This document shows positions 1 to 6,502 of a stretch of 6,896 nt of DNA, in pieces. The position numbers and the translations under genes are program-made. The stretch comes from Nitrospinota bacterium. GTDB lineage: Bacteria > Nitrospinota_A > JADGAW01. Numbering within the stretch: the first letter of the stretch is position 1; each line of letters starts with the position of its first letter. A model generated the notes under the pieces. It saw only the letters and a list, made by a program, of their open reading frames with translations. It searched no databases and was not told the origin of the DNA. The stretch covers positions 1 to 6,896 of the forward strand of contig JADGAW010000116.1 in the NCBI GenBank assembly GCA_015231815.1. The letters are read 5' to 3'.

Positions 1-9
1 TCACTCTGT

Positions 10-23
10 AAAATTGCAATTTT
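10..23. repeat. AT-rich 14-bp perfect palindrome
   Basis: The sequence AAAATTGCAATTTT reads the same on both strands and is followed by more T residues. It lies about 110 bases upstream of the response regulator gene. It could be an operator half of an autoregulated promoter, or the tail of a terminator for a gene left of the window. In AT-rich DNA a palindrome of this kind can also arise by chance. No convincing promoter could be placed around it. Confidence 0.25.
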
Positions 24-125
24 TTTAAAAGAATTAATATTTCTTGTTTTTTTTGCATGAATCATTTAGGATAGTAACTTTTACACACATAACTTCTTTT
101 ACAATCTCAGAGAACCTATTATCAA

Positions 126-130
126 AGAGG
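126..130 (+). promoter_or_regulatory. Shine-Dalgarno site of the response regulator gene
   Basis: AGAGG is followed by a 6-nt spacer and the ATG at 137. This fixes the start: translation from here opens directly with the first beta strand of the receiver domain (MKILVVEDE). The reading frame stays open upstream to a TTG at 44, but that adds 31 residues with no receiver homology. Confidence 0.75.
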
Positions 131-136
131 TACATT

Positions 137-1630
137 ATGAAAATATTAGTAGTTGAAGACGAATCGTACTTAAGAAGAATGATTGTTTCTTATTTATCTG
201 AAGAAGGTCATGAAGTTGATTATTCAACTGAGGGAAATGCTGCATTTAATAAAATGGGAATGAAGTCATTTGATCTGGTCATCTCAGATGTGGTTATGAA
301 TAAATGTGATGGTTTTGAACTCCTGAGACGCATTAAGGAAAAATATGGCAAGAAGGTGTTTGTTGTTTTAATGACGGGAAAAATATCTTCTGAGGAAACC
401 AAAGAGTACGAGAAAAAAGCTCTTGAAATGGGTGCATTCGACTATATTAGAAAGCCCAGTGAGCCTGATATTCTTAACACTATTATTAAAAGAGTATATA
501 AGAATATTAAATTAAGCCTTTTTAATAAGCATGTAAAAGGTGTCTATAATAAATTTGTCGAAGAGTATGGTACTGTTACCAGAAAAGAACAGGAAATGCA
601 AAAGGTTGCTCTGGAAACAGTTGGTGTTTCTACCCCCTTTCTTTATTCAAAGAGAATAAAAGAAATTTACCGGGAAGCAGATAAAATCTATGAGGAAAAT
701 AACCTTCCGATTTTTATATCTGGAGAAGAGGGAACCGGAAGAGAAACTCTGGCAAAATATATTCATTACAAATCCAATATCAGAAAATTACCCTTTATAT
801 CTCTTGATTGTTATAAGTTTCGAAGAAAGGAACTTGACTGTGAACTTTTTGGTCGTGACGCAAGTATGAACAAAAATGTCAGACTAAGGGGTTGTATGGA
901 ACGTTCTGAAGGAGGAACTTTAGTTATAAGGGATGCTGAGTTCATGACAGAAAGGGTTCAGAAAAAGCTATATAACGCAATCATGCACAAAACCTTTGAT
1001 ACGATTAGAGGCGTACTGCCCCGCTCCTTTAATACCCGGGTAATACTTATCTCATCCTGCACGCCAAATGAACTCCTGAGAAGAAAATCAACATACAAAA
1101 AGCTTTTTAAGCTCTTTCTTAAAAACCAGATACTACTTCCTCCCTTAAGAAAAAGAAAAAATGAAATAACACCACTTGCAAGGGCTTTTCTGGAGGTTAA
1201 CAAGGCAGAATTTAAAAAAACAATTCCCACTGATTTAAGCCTTGAAGCAATTCAACTCATAAATACGTACCCTTGGCCGGGTAACGTCATGGAGCTTAAA
1301 AATGCTATAGGAAAGGCTGTTCTGTTGAGTAAGAATGAATGTCTGTTGGTTGATGATCTTGACCTTATAGAGCTTTTTAAGCAGGAAAAGGTAGAAGATA
1401 AACTGTGTAAAACAAAAGAAGGAAATATTTCCAGTAAAATTCATATAGCCGATATTCCTGAAAGTGGTATCAGTATTGATGATGTCGTCCTCAAATATGT
1501 GTATCAGGCAATGGTAATAACAAAATACAATAAGAAAAAAGCCAGTGAACTGCTGGGGATTACTCAATGGGCACTCAATAGAAAATGGCAGAAAGCAAAA
1601 AAACGCTTTAAGATTAAAATGAGTAAATAA
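137..1630 (+). CDS. Response regulator with degenerate sigma-54-activator-type AAA+ domain and Fis-type HTH
   Basis: A cytoplasmic two-component regulator of 497 residues with NtrC-like order. Residues 1-120 are a receiver with the acidic pair E7/D8, phospho-acceptor D51, T80 and K106 all present, so phosphorylation is expected. Residues about 170-410 align with the sigma-54 interaction AAA+ domain but are eroded. Walker A reads GEEGTGRE (Arg202 in place of Lys). The GAFTGA loop is missing after ELFG (236-239). Walker B reads GGTLVIRDAE (259-268), with R-D where D-E is usual. The FRxDLYYR arginine-finger segment before LPPLR is replaced by YKKLFKLF (320-327), and sensor II is WPGNVMEL (Met385 for Arg). 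Residues about 452-492 are a well-preserved Fis-type HTH (KKASELLGITQWALNRK). It is therefore likely a DNA-binding regulator that does not remodel sigma-54 polymerase; this is inferred from residue losses. No cognate histidine kinase is in the window. It lies 81 bp upstream of the hydroxylase gene. Confidence 0.9.
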   Translation: MKILVVEDESYLRRMIVSYLSEEGHEVDYSTEGNAAFNKMGMKSFDLVISDVVMNKCDGFELLRRIKEKYGKKVFVVLMTGKISSEETKEYEKKALEMGAFDYIRKPSEPDILNTIIKRVYKNIKLSLFNKHVKGVYNKFVEEYGTVTRKEQEMQKVALETVGVSTPFLYSKRIKEIYREADKIYEENNLPIFISGEEGTGRETLAKYIHYKSNIRKLPFISLDCYKFRRKELDCELFGRDASMNKNVRLRGCMERSEGGTLVIRDAEFMTERVQKKLYNAIMHKTFDTIRGVLPRSFNTRVILISSCTPNELLRRKSTYKKLFKLFLKNQILLPPLRKRKNEITPLARAFLEVNKAEFKKTIPTDLSLEAIQLINTYPWPGNVMELKNAIGKAVLLSKNECLLVDDLDLIELFKQEKVEDKLCKTKEGNISSKIHIADIPESGISIDDVVLKYVYQAMVITKYNKKKASELLGITQWALNRKWQKAKKRFKIKMSK

Positions 1631-1675
1631 GGAATTTTACCCTCTTTATATTCTCTCTTTTCCTTTTAGGTTTCT

Positions 1676-1689
1676 GCTTCATATGAAGC
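1676..1689. promoter_or_regulatory. Perfect 14-bp palindrome, possible operator
   Basis: GCTTCATATGAAGC is a perfect two-fold palindrome, 23 bases upstream of the hydroxylase start and 46 bases after the regulator stop codon. Its symmetry and position suit a dimeric regulator, with the Fis-type HTH protein encoded just upstream as one candidate. Nothing in the sequence proves this. As RNA it would make only a weak hairpin and has no T-run, so it is not a terminator. No clear -35/-10 pair was seen around it. Confidence 0.35.
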
Positions 1690-1711
1690 TGGTACATGTT
1701 TCCATACCTCC

Positions 1712-2515
1712 ATGAACGAATTTATTCTTGAACACGAAACTCTTCTTCGGGTTTCGTGTTTTATTACGGTATTTCTTCTTGTCGCATCTTCTGAAGCTGT
1801 TTTTCCCAGAAGACCTTTGAACTTTTCAAAATATCAACGATGGTTCAGTAATATTCTTATCGTTGTTATTGATTCTGCAGCGGTTAAAATCATCTTTCCC
1901 TTTGTTGCAACTGGTGCTGCTGCTATTGCCCAACAAAAGGGCTGGGGGCTTTTTAACCTCACTCACCTTCCCCAACTCTTCACCGTCATTTTTTCCGTTG
2001 TTCTTCTGGATTTTGTTATTTATCTGCAACATATCATTGTTCATAAAATTCCTTTGCTCTGGAGATTGCACCGAATGCATCATTCTGACCTTGACTATGA
2101 TGTTACGACGGGAACCCGCTTTCACCCCATTGAAATAATTCTTTCCATGGCAATTAAAATTCTAACTGTATTTATCCTTGGAGTACCCGTTATAGCGGTA
2201 ATTCTCTTTGAAGTCATTCTCAACGCTTCAGCAATGTTTAACCATGGAAATATAAAACTCCCTGCGGTTGCTGATAAAATAATTAGGTCTTTGTTTGTTA
2301 CTCCTGATATGCACCGAGTTCATCACTCGGTAATTCCTGAGGAAACCGATAGTAACTTTGGTTTTTTCATCTCTGTCTGGGACAAATTATTCGGGACCTA
2401 TAAGGAACATCCTGAAAAAGGTCATACAGACATGACCATTGGACTGGAACTTTTTAGAAATCCAGAGGAGTTGAAGTTGTCAAAAATATTATTACAACCG
2501 TTTAAAAACAGTTAA
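1712..2515 (+). CDS. Sterol desaturase / fatty acid hydroxylase family membrane protein
   Basis: An integral membrane di-iron oxygenase-type protein of 267 residues. The histidine clusters of the family are present in order: HIIVH (H107, H111), HRMHH (H120, H123, H124), FHP (H138), NHG (H178) and HRVHH (H201, H204, H205). Members use this cluster with O2 to hydroxylate or desaturate lipid C-H bonds; the substrate cannot be read from the sequence. Hydrophobic stretches at about 13-30, 47-72, 90-106 and 143-176 suggest four membrane segments, with the histidines on the cytoplasmic face. The length is normal for bacterial members. The start is the only ATG in an open frame bounded by an upstream TAG at 1667. 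It lacks a recognisable Shine-Dalgarno sequence, which is unusual. The DUF255 gene follows after 10 bases, so the two are probably one operon. A sterol substrate should not be assumed from the family name. Confidence 0.92.
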   Translation: MNEFILEHETLLRVSCFITVFLLVASSEAVFPRRPLNFSKYQRWFSNILIVVIDSAAVKIIFPFVATGAAAIAQQKGWGLFNLTHLPQLFTVIFSVVLLDFVIYLQHIIVHKIPLLWRLHRMHHSDLDYDVTTGTRFHPIEIILSMAIKILTVFILGVPVIAVILFEVILNASAMFNHGNIKLPAVADKIIRSLFVTPDMHRVHHSVIPEETDSNFGFFISVWDKLFGTYKEHPEKGHTDMTIGLELFRNPEELKLSKILLQPFKNS

Positions 2516-2525
2516 GAGCATAACC

Positions 2526-4595
2526 ATGGTAAAAAAGCCCAACGCCTTAATTCATGAGGCATCCCCTTATCTTCTTCAACATGCAATGAACCCTGTTGAG
2601 TGGTACCCCTGGTCTGAGGAGGCCTTTAAGAAAGCTCAAGAGGAAGATAAGCCTGTTTTTCTCAGCATTGGGTATAGTGCCTGCCATTGGTGTCATGTGA
2701 TGGAAAAAGAAAGCTTTGAGGATGAAGAGACAGCGGAAGTTATGAATAAGTACTATATTAATATAAAAGTTGACCGCGAGGAACGACCAGACCTTGATGC
2801 AATCTATATGGAGGCAGTTATAAACCTTACCGGGTCAGGTGGCTGGCCAATGTCGGTTTTTCTTACTCCAGAGGCAAAACCTTTTTTTGGAGGAACCTAT
2901 TTCCCCCCTACTCCCCGTCATAATCTTCCTGCCTTTAAGGTTGTTTTACAAAAGATTGCTCTTTTCTATCATTCAAAAACAGATGAGCTGATTGAGCAAA
3001 CCGATAAACTGACCAAAGGAATATATACAACAGCTTCTCATGAAGGAAAAGCTTCTCTGCTCTCAATAAAACAGATCGAAAATGCAGAGAAAGAATTAAA
3101 AGGTTACTTTGATGAATATAACGGAGGCTTTGGTAATGCTCCGAAATTTCCCCAGCCAATGTTGCTTGATTTTCTCTTAAAAAGATACAAAGCTTCAGGA
3201 GATTCAGATTTGTTGAATATTGTTGAAAAAAGCTTGCAAAAGATGGCAGAAGGTGGAATATACGATCAAGTCGGCGGAGGTTTTCACCGCTATAGTGTCG
3301 ATGCTGAATGGTTGGTTCCGCACTTTGAGAAAATGCTGTACGATAATGCCCAGCTCCTGACAACCTACCTTCATGCATGGCAAATTACCGGAAAACCTTT
3401 CTATAAAAAAGTGGTGGGGCAAACGATTAACTACCTTCTTCGGGAGATGAAAAGTTCAGCCGGAGGTTTTTTCTCTACGCAGGATGCAGACAGTGAAGGA
3501 GTTGAAGGCAAATTTTTTCTCTGGACAAAGGATGAAATTATTGCGGTTCTGGGAAAAGAGGATGCAGAAATTGTTGCATTCATCCTCGATGTAACTGAGG
3601 AAGGAAATTTCGAAGGCAAAAATATTCTCAATATCGTTCAGTCAATGGAAGAAACAGCAGAAATGTTCTCAATGGAGCCAAAAGAACTTGAAAAACTTCT
3701 GGATAAAACCCTTGACAAACTTTTTCATGAAAGAAAGAAAAGAGTTCATCCTTTTAAAGATGAGAAAATCATCGTTGAATGGAACGGATTATTAATATCT
3801 TCTCTTGCCAAATGCGGAGCTGCATTAAAGAACAAAGAAATTATTGAAGCTGCAGAAGAAAGTGCCCGGTTCATCCTTAACAACCTTCTTGATAAGAAAA
3901 ACATGCTTTTTCGGTGCTACAAGGATCAGAAAGCATACAACTACGGCTGCCTTGAAGACTACGCCTCATGTATTGTTGCCTTGCTCACCTTATATAAAAC
4001 AACAGGAAAAGAAGAGTACCTCAACCAATCATTAAACCTTTTTGCTGTTTTAAAAGAAGAATTTCTTGATGAAGAACATGGAGGATTCTTTCAAACGGGA
4101 AAAAACCATGAAAAACTGATTGCCCGAAGAAAAGATTTCACCGACAATGCTGTACCCAGTGGTAATTCCCTCACTGCCGAAGTTTTATATTTACTCTTTA
4201 ATATTACTGGTGAAGAGCAGTATGAAAAGATGCTTAAAGGAATTTTCAGCAATATTCAGGAAGGATTGGAAAAATATCCCTGCGGATACGGTCGGTTACT
4301 TTCCACCTTGGATGCCTACCTCTCCCCTGCCACCACTATTGTTCTTGTCGGAAAAAAAGAAGACCACGAACTCAATGGTTTTATCGAAAAAATCAACGAG
4401 GCATATGCTCCCTACTCCATTCTATTCATTAAAGATGGGGAAGAGAATAAAACAGGTGATATTTTTCAAAACAGGGAAATGGTGAACAACCAAACAACTG
4501 CGTATCTCTGTTCAGGGAACAGTTGTAAAGAACCAACAACTTCTCCAGAAGAGCTTCTTAAACAGTTAAACTCACATCGTTTTGGAGGAGTTTAG
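2526..4595 (+). CDS. DUF255 / YyaL (SPATA20-like) thioredoxin-domain protein
   Basis: A 689-residue, probably cytosolic protein, full length for the bacterial YyaL and animal SPATA20 family. Residues about 5-165 are the DUF255 thioredoxin-like domain: the conserved opening NALIHEASPYLLQHAMNPV, active-site-type C53-H-W-C56, the DREERPD segment at 83-89, GGWP with the expected cis-proline at P108, and GGTYFPP (122-128). The remainder resembles an alpha/alpha-toroid (six-hairpin glycosidase-like) fold with family signatures such as GGGFHRYSVDAEWLVPHFEK, VEWNGL, and DNAVPSGNS. A CSGNSC cysteine pair lies near the C-terminus, where the family often has cysteines. The biochemical role is not established; redox or sugar-related activity is only suggested by the folds. 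There is no signal peptide. A weak AAGAG (2514-2518) overlaps the stop codon of the preceding gene, indicating translational coupling with the hydroxylase. Confidence 0.94.
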   Translation: MVKKPNALIHEASPYLLQHAMNPVEWYPWSEEAFKKAQEEDKPVFLSIGYSACHWCHVMEKESFEDEETAEVMNKYYINIKVDREERPDLDAIYMEAVINLTGSGGWPMSVFLTPEAKPFFGGTYFPPTPRHNLPAFKVVLQKIALFYHSKTDELIEQTDKLTKGIYTTASHEGKASLLSIKQIENAEKELKGYFDEYNGGFGNAPKFPQPMLLDFLLKRYKASGDSDLLNIVEKSLQKMAEGGIYDQVGGGFHRYSVDAEWLVPHFEKMLYDNAQLLTTYLHAWQITGKPFYKKVVGQTINYLLREMKSSAGGFFSTQDADSEGVEGKFFLWTKDEIIAVLGKEDAEIVAFILDVTEEGNFEGKNILNIVQSMEETAEMFSMEPKELEKLLDKTLDKLFHERKKRVHPFKDEKIIVEWNGLLISSLAKCGAALKNKEIIEAAEESARFILNNLLDKKNMLFRCYKDQKAYNYGCLEDYASCIVALLTLYKTTGKEEYLNQSLNLFAVLKEEFLDEEHGGFFQTGKNHEKLIARRKDFTDNAVPSGNSLTAEVLYLLFNITGEEQYEKMLKGIFSNIQEGLEKYPCGYGRLLSTLDAYLSPATTIVLVGKKEDHELNGFIEKINEAYAPYSILFIKDGEENKTGDIFQNREMVNNQTTAYLCSGNSCKEPTTSPEELLKQLNSHRFGGV

Positions 4596-4707
4596 TCGTA
4601 AACGTATTCCAATACTAACCGCATTTATAATCCCTCTCAATATCCAAAAAGCTGAAAAATAGAGATAGAATCTGATAATTGATGGGACAAGCTCTGAACT
4701 CATTCTC

Positions 4708-4734
4708 AGAAACGGCTTTGAGGCAGCCGTTTCT
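4708..4734. repeat. Hairpin 1 of the nested element
   Basis: AGAAACGGCT pairs perfectly with AGCCGTTTCT around a 7-nt loop (TTGAGGC). A further CTC (4705-4707) can pair with GAG (4738-4740) across a 3-nt bulge. The stem is GC-rich at its tip and is not followed by a T-run, so it is not a canonical intrinsic terminator for the DUF255 gene. Confidence 0.75.
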
Positions 4735-4741
4735 TCCGAGG

Positions 4742-4789
4742 TCAACTGAACAGCACCTTCAGCTCTTGTTGAAGTCGCTGTTCAGTTGA
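4742..4789. repeat. Hairpin 2 of the nested element, 13-bp perfect stem, 22-nt loop
   Basis: TCAACTGAACAGC pairs perfectly with GCTGTTCAGTTGA. The 22-nt loop holds a smaller CTTCA/TGAAG stem (4758-4762 with 4770-4774) and the word TTGTTGAAG. The same 9-mer occurs in the 22-nt loop of the hairpin downstream of the helicase gene. The stem is followed by AAATCC, not by T residues. Confidence 0.75.
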
Positions 4790-4870
4790 AAATCCGTTCA
4801 AAGCTTGTCCATCAATGGTCTCAAAAGTGAATGGGTTTTTATCTCAATTTTTCAGAAAAAACCATAAAGA

Positions 4871-4898
4871 ATCACAAAAGAGTAAAGGGTGATATAAT
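4871..4898 (+). promoter_or_regulatory. Probable sigma-70-type promoter of the helicase gene
   Basis: A perfect extended -10, TGATATAAT (4890-4898), is preceded at a 16-bp spacer by ATCACA (4871-4876), which matches TTGACA at four of six positions. A strong extended -10 can make up for a weak -35. The start would fall near 4905, giving a leader of about 145 nt. The promoter begins 15 bases after the nested inverted-repeat element. Confidence 0.6.
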
Positions 4899-4988
4899 AC
4901 TTGTCCATTACGCACTTCAGTCTGCGTACCCTTCCTTGGTTTTTCCCTTTTGGCAACTCCACGAAGTATAGCAACACCTTTTTATTTA

Positions 4989-5040
4989 CTCCGCCTAGAC
5001 TGATCCAATTCATTAATATTTGGATAGGCCGTTTTAGGAG
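4989..5040 (+). promoter_or_regulatory. Leader fold able to occlude the helicase ribosome binding site
   Basis: ATCCAA (5003-5008) pairs with TTGGAT (5020-5025) across an 11-nt loop. GCCT (4993-4996) then pairs with AGGC (5026-5029), with six bases bulged on the left. The adjoining CTCC (4989-4992) can pair with GGAG (5037-5040), the core of the Shine-Dalgarno sequence, across a 7-nt bulge. The complementarity is visible directly. That it regulates translation, for example by temperature or by the helicase itself, is inference. Confidence 0.35.
5036..5040 (+). promoter_or_regulatory. Shine-Dalgarno site of the helicase gene
   Basis: AGGAG stands 10 nt before the ATG at 5051. It fixes the start there rather than at the in-frame TTG at 4901, because the RhlE family begins MSFxxLGL, exactly as at 5051. 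Confidence 0.75.
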
Positions 5041-5050
5041 AACAAGCTTT

Positions 5051-6316
5051 ATGTCATTTACCTCACTGGGTCTTATGCCCGAAATCCTTCGCTCTATATC
5101 AGAAACAGGATACAGCGAACCAACCCCTATTCAACGGGAAGCAATACCTTTTGTTCTTGCCGGAAGAGACCTCCTTGCCGGAGCACAAACGGGAACAGGA
5201 AAAACCGCTGGTTTTACCCTGCCCCTCTTACAACGGTTAAGTGAACATCCTCAAGATGAAAGAAAAAAACCTATTCGTGCACTTATACTAACCCCAACCC
5301 GTGAACTTGCAGCACAAATTGAAAACAGTGTTAAAACCTACGGAAAATATCTACCCCTTACATCCACGGTTATTTTTGGTGGTGTTAAGGCAGGTTCTCA
5401 AATCTCCCGGTTAAGAAAAGGGGTTGACATTCTAGTAGCAACTCCAGGTCGCTTACTGGACCTCTATAATCAAAAAGCAGTGAACTTCTCTAAGGTTGAA
5501 ACCTTTATTCTTGACGAAGCAGACCGTATGTTAGACATGGGCTTTATCAGGGATATTAGAAAAATCATTAATTTACTTCCAAAAGAACGACAAAACCTTC
5601 TCTTTTCCGCAACATTTTCTACCGATATTAAACGGCTTACCGATTCTCTGCTCATAAATCCGGCAAAGGTGCAGGTTGCCCAACAAAATACCACTGCCGA
5701 TCGGGTTGAGCAAAGAATACACTTGGTTGACCAAAAGAGAAAAGCTGAACTTCTTCTTCATCTTATAAAAACAGAGAAATGGGAGCAGGCATTGGTCTTT
5801 ACCCGAACCAAACATGGAGCAGATAAGCTCACAAAACAGTTAAAACATAAAGGTATTAAAACTGTCGCAATTCATGGTAACAAAACTCAGGCAGCAAGAA
5901 CGAGAGCATTGGAGGATTTTAAAAAGTGGCGGGTACAAATTCTTGTAGCAACCGATATAGCAGCCCGTGGACTTGATATAGAGCAACTCCCCCATGTAGT
6001 AAATTTCGACCTCCCCTATGTTCCGGAAGATTATGTTCATAGAATTGGAAGAACTGCCAGAGCTGGTTGTGAAGGGGAAGCTGTCTCTCTGGTTTCCATA
6101 GACGAACTTAAACAGCTTCGGGATATTGAGAGAATGTTAAAGGCTGAAATTCCAAAATCCACTATTCCTGGCTTTGAAGTAGATAAATCAATTAAGCCTG
6201 AAGCACCAAGGTCCAGAGGCAGAAGAATGATTACAATACCTCGTCAGGAGCATGCTGGTCATTCAGGACACAAAGTAGCTCGACCTCGTTTTAGCAAGCA
6301 TCGTCGAACTGCTTAA
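5051..6316 (+). CDS. rhlE: RhlE-type ATP-dependent DEAD-box RNA helicase
   Basis: A cytosolic RNA helicase of 421 residues that unwinds short RNA duplexes using ATP; relatives act in ribosome assembly, RNA decay and cold adaptation. All superfamily 2 motifs are intact: the Q motif (F3 to Q28, GYSEPTPIQ), motif I AQTGTGKT (45-52), Ia PTRELAAQ (82-89), Ib TPGRL (131-135), II DEAD (155-158), III SAT (186-188), IV VFTRT (249-253), V ATDIAARGLDI (300-310) and VI HRIGRTARAG (330-339). The N-terminus MSFTSLGL and the two-domain core are typical of RhlE. The last 45 or so residues form a basic Arg/Lys/His-rich tail, likely for RNA contact. It appears to be a single-gene unit with its own promoter and a long leader. 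RhlE is preferred over SrmB, DeaD or RhlB because of the N-terminus and the short C-terminal extension. Confidence 0.94.
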   Translation: MSFTSLGLMPEILRSISETGYSEPTPIQREAIPFVLAGRDLLAGAQTGTGKTAGFTLPLLQRLSEHPQDERKKPIRALILTPTRELAAQIENSVKTYGKYLPLTSTVIFGGVKAGSQISRLRKGVDILVATPGRLLDLYNQKAVNFSKVETFILDEADRMLDMGFIRDIRKIINLLPKERQNLLFSATFSTDIKRLTDSLLINPAKVQVAQQNTTADRVEQRIHLVDQKRKAELLLHLIKTEKWEQALVFTRTKHGADKLTKQLKHKGIKTVAIHGNKTQAARTRALEDFKKWRVQILVATDIAARGLDIEQLPHVVNFDLPYVPEDYVHRIGRTARAGCEGEAVSLVSIDELKQLRDIERMLKAEIPKSTIPGFEVDKSIKPEAPRSRGRRMITIPRQEHAGHSGHKVARPRFSKHRRTA

Positions 6317-6335
6317 CCTCAAATATTGGGAAGAT

Positions 6336-6385
6336 TGAACCTATAGGCTTTTACGTTGTTGAAGGATGTAGAGCCTATAGGTTCA
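6336..6385. repeat. Perfect 14-bp inverted repeat with 22-nt loop between convergent genes
   Basis: TGAACCTATAGGCT and AGCCTATAGGTTCA are perfect reverse complements separated by 22 bases. It lies 19 bases past the helicase stop, between two genes that converge on it. Neither strand has a T-run after the stem and the loop is long, so it is not a textbook terminator, though it could stabilise both 3' ends. The loop contains TTGTTGAAG, shared with hairpin 2 upstream of the helicase gene. The rest of the 6317-6502 gap shows nothing else I could support. Confidence 0.7.
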
Positions 6386-6502
6386 GAAGGCTTAGGATGA
6401 GAAACTGTTCCTCAGCAAGAGAATAACTTTCCAGCTAAGATATTGTTTTAAAATATGCTAAGGTCTGCTTACTATAAACTGCTTTAAAGAAATACTCTTA
6501 TT

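Larger units (their letters stand above)
4652..4855. repeat. Large nested inverted-repeat element (structured RNA or small palindromic element)
   Basis: Three levels of complementarity share one centre. The outer arms 4652-4667 and 4840-4855 match at 15 of 16 positions. The middle arms 4678-4699 and 4796-4816 match at 20 of 21 with one bulged G. Inside lie two adjacent hairpins at 4708-4734 and 4742-4789. About 58 base pairs form across 204 nt, giving a long stem with an asymmetric internal loop that ends in a three-way junction. It starts 56 bases after the DUF255 stop and ends just before the helicase promoter. It could be a 3' UTR structure, a free-standing small RNA, or a MITE-like element whose outer arms are terminal repeats. 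A-rich runs flank both ends, too simple to call a target duplication. No internal promoter or T-tract terminator was recognised, and it matches no RNA family I know. Confidence 0.7.

Noticed and set aside
41..81. Possible promoter for the regulator (TTGCAT at 53-58, or a sigma-54 -24/-12 pair around it)
   Set aside because: No good -10 lies at the right spacing, and the -24 element GG is absent at the required distance from TTGC.
44..136. N-terminal extension of the response regulator from a TTG at 44
   Set aside because: It adds 31 residues with no receiver similarity, whereas the ATG at 137 has a well-placed AGAGG and starts exactly at the domain edge.
2935..3631. Minus-strand open frames opposite the DUF255 gene, and similar ones opposite the other genes
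   Set aside because: They lie entirely inside well-supported genes, show no recognisable domains and lack ribosome sites; they are antisense by-products of coding bias.
4708..4789. Intrinsic terminator of the DUF255 gene
   Set aside because: The stems are strong, but neither hairpin is followed by a T-rich tract.
4652..4855. tRNA, integron attC site, or retron-type RNA
   Set aside because: There is no tRNA cloverleaf and only a near miss to the T-loop. The GTTRRRY/RYYYAAC core sites of attC are absent, no integrase is present, and no reverse transcriptase gene lies nearby.
4901..5050. 50-residue N-terminal extension of the helicase from a TTG
   Set aside because: The TTG falls at or before the predicted transcription start, has no ribosome site, and the RhlE family N-terminus begins at 5051.
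6336..6385. Canonical bidirectional intrinsic terminator
   Set aside because: The loop is 22 nt and neither strand shows a T-run after the stem; a non-canonical 3'-end role remains possible.
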